Source: Streptomyces sp. R44 (GTDB taxonomy: Bacteria > Actinomycetota > Actinomycetes > Streptomycetales > Streptomycetaceae). From it: a DNA stretch of 64,000 nucleotides. The DNA lies in contig NZ_CP163444.1 of the NCBI RefSeq assembly GCF_041053105.1, forward strand, positions 8,650,501-8,714,500, in the 5' to 3' direction. Position 1 is the first letter of the stretch. Every line of letters starts with the position of its first letter. Position numbers and translations under genes: made by a program. Under the pieces are notes generated by a model, which was given only the letters and a program-made list of their open reading frames with translations, searched no databases and had not been told where the DNA came from. Shown here one piece after another: positions 63,127-64,000 of this stretch.

Positions 63127-64000
63127 TCACTCCAGGAACGCCGGTGCCAGTGCCGCCGTCATCAAGCGTTTCGGGCTGCCCGAGCCGTCGGCCGGGACGG
63201 TGTAGAGGTCGGCGCCGTAATCCCCCGGCAGGGAGTACGAGACCGTGTGGTCGTCGAGCCAGACGGCCTGGTCGTCGACACTGCGGGGCTCGGCGAGCGC
63301 GGTCTCCCGCAGGGTGGCCAGATCCAGGACGTACTCGTGCCAGGGCGCGTCCGCGGAGGCGCCCGCGACGCGCTTCTTGTAGACGATCCTGGTCTCGTCG
63401 GGGGAGAGGGACGGGCACTCGACGTTCCGGTGGACCGTGGTGACGGTACGGGCGGTCAGATCGCCCCGCACCAGGTAGGTCTGGCCGGCGGTCGCCATGG
63501 TGGCGTAGAAGTGCCGGTCGTCGCGGGAGAAGGTGACGCCCCAGAAGTTGGTGTCGGCGGCGCGGTGGTCCTTGCCGTCCTTCACGACCCGGAACTCCTC
63601 CAGGGACGTGGTGAGCCGGCCCGTCGTGGTGTCCAGGACGGCCGTACGGGTGGAGAAGCTGGCGCTGGCGTACGAGTCGCCGCCGACGAAGACCGTCCAC
63701 GCGACCAGCCGGCCCGAAGGCGAGACCCGGGCGCGGGTCGGGATGCCGGGGAGCGGGTAGTGGGCCCGCTCTTTGAGCGCCGCGTCCAGGACGACCGCCC
63801 GGTACGCGTCCTCCACCGTGCCGCGCACGGCCTGCAGGCAGATGCCGGTGCCGCCGGCCGCGTGGAAGCGCAGGCACTTCACCCCGGACGCGGTCCGCGG
63901 ACCTGCGGGGACGCCCGCCGGCACCGTGGCCAGCTCGTCGCGGTGCGGGCCCCAGGCCATGTTGCGGAACACGATCCGGCGGTCGGCCCCGGCCGCGAGC
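63127..64000 (-). CDS. TolB-like beta-propeller protein, 3' part (cut by window edge)
   Basis: The minus frame is open to the right edge; 290 residues are visible. Repeated blade-like units (A-R-V-S-P-S-G-R-L-V-A-W-T-V-F, F-W-G-V-T-F-S-R-D-D-R-H-F-Y-A-T-M, C-P-S-L-S-P-D-E-T-R-I-V-Y-K-K, W-L-D-D-H-T-V-S-Y-S-L) show the S-P-D/G TolB/PD40 pattern. Its N-terminus and any signal peptide are outside the window. Binding or scaffold function. Confidence 0.8.
   Translation of the reverse strand, partial: LAAGADRRIVFRNMAWGPHRDELATVPAGVPAGPRTASGVKCLRFHAAGGTGICLQAVRGTVEDAYRAVVLDAALKERAHYPLPGIPTRARVSPSGRLVAWTVFVGGDSYASASFSTRTAVLDTTTGRLTTSLEEFRVVKDGKDHRAADTNFWGVTFSRDDRHFYATMATAGQTYLVRGDLTARTVTTVHRNVECPSLSPDETRIVYKKRVAGASADAPWHEYVLDLATLRETALAEPRSVDDQAVWLDDHTVSYSLPGDYGADLYTVPADGSGSPKRLMTAALAPAFLE

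Overview
The window is very GC-rich, with almost every third codon position G or C, many GTG and some TTG starts, short overlaps of the ATGA/GTGA type, and families typical of soil actinomycetes (F420-dependent LLM oxidoreductase, SAV2177-like methyltransferase, EACC1, SpoIIE-type phosphatase, FxLD-type methyltransferase). It most likely comes from a Streptomyces chromosome or a close relative. The right half looks like accessory, arm-type DNA. No database search was possible: all families were recognised by eye from motifs.

Layout. 0-12.7 kb holds metabolic and regulatory genes: the edge of a TrpF gene, an XRE/quinone-reductase pair, an AhpD-like gene behind an ECF41-type promoter, a MerR-methyltransferase fusion, a GH15 hydrolase, a ComB-like phosphatase, two TetR regulators with visible operators, an LLM flavin/F420 enzyme, a GNAT and a TIM-barrel protein. 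12.9-34.7 kb is a compact biosynthetic gene cluster with no modular megasynthase. A minus-strand operon (19789 to 13759) encodes a CYTH-like protein, two ATP-grasp ligases, an N-hydroxylating flavoenzyme and a histidine-box membrane oxygenase. A divergent plus-strand operon (20045 to 34677) encodes a three-gene ABC exporter, a carbamoyltransferase, a thymidylate-kinase-like protein, a carrier protein, an aaRS-like amino acid:carrier ligase, an acyl-CoA-dehydrogenase-like enzyme, a free-standing NRPS-type methyltransferase, a free-standing condensation domain, a phosphoesterase, an SDR, an NDP-kinase-like protein and a nucleotidyltransferase. The two operons share a regulatory region with clear promoters and repeated TTCATGAA sites. 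The parts suggest an N-hydroxylated, carbamoylated small peptide or amino-acid product, possibly made or protected through phosphorylated intermediates.

34.8-39.4 kb carries two NCS2 purine/uracil permeases around an HTH regulator. 39.5-43.2 kb is an amino-acid ABC importer operon that begins with a SAM-hydroxide-adenosyltransferase-like gene. Its leader contains a 21-codon ORF with Met-Met-Arg-Met-Met followed by a perfect terminator and T-tract, which fits a methionine-sensing ribosome-mediated attenuator. 43.4-47.2 kb is a conflict-type module: an EACC1 gene divergent from a 1,096-residue caspase/HATPase/pseudo-trypsin/STAND-NTPase protein. It is followed by a PAS-GAF-PP2C-HATPase sensor phosphatase.

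50-64 kb contains an orphan sugar-binding lipoprotein, an SDR, and an IS5-type element with a -1 frameshifted transposase and a passenger ORF. That element sits exactly at the stop codon of a Doc-like toxin gene (antitoxin upstream). Then come a methyltransferase/NUDIX/FxLD-methyltransferase locus broken by a one-base frameshift, a NUDIX-phosphotransferase fusion, a DHFR-like protein, a SAM methyltransferase, a PEP-mutase/isocitrate-lyase family protein, a membrane protein and the 3' part of a TolB-like propeller gene. I saw no rRNA, tRNA or CRISPR array.
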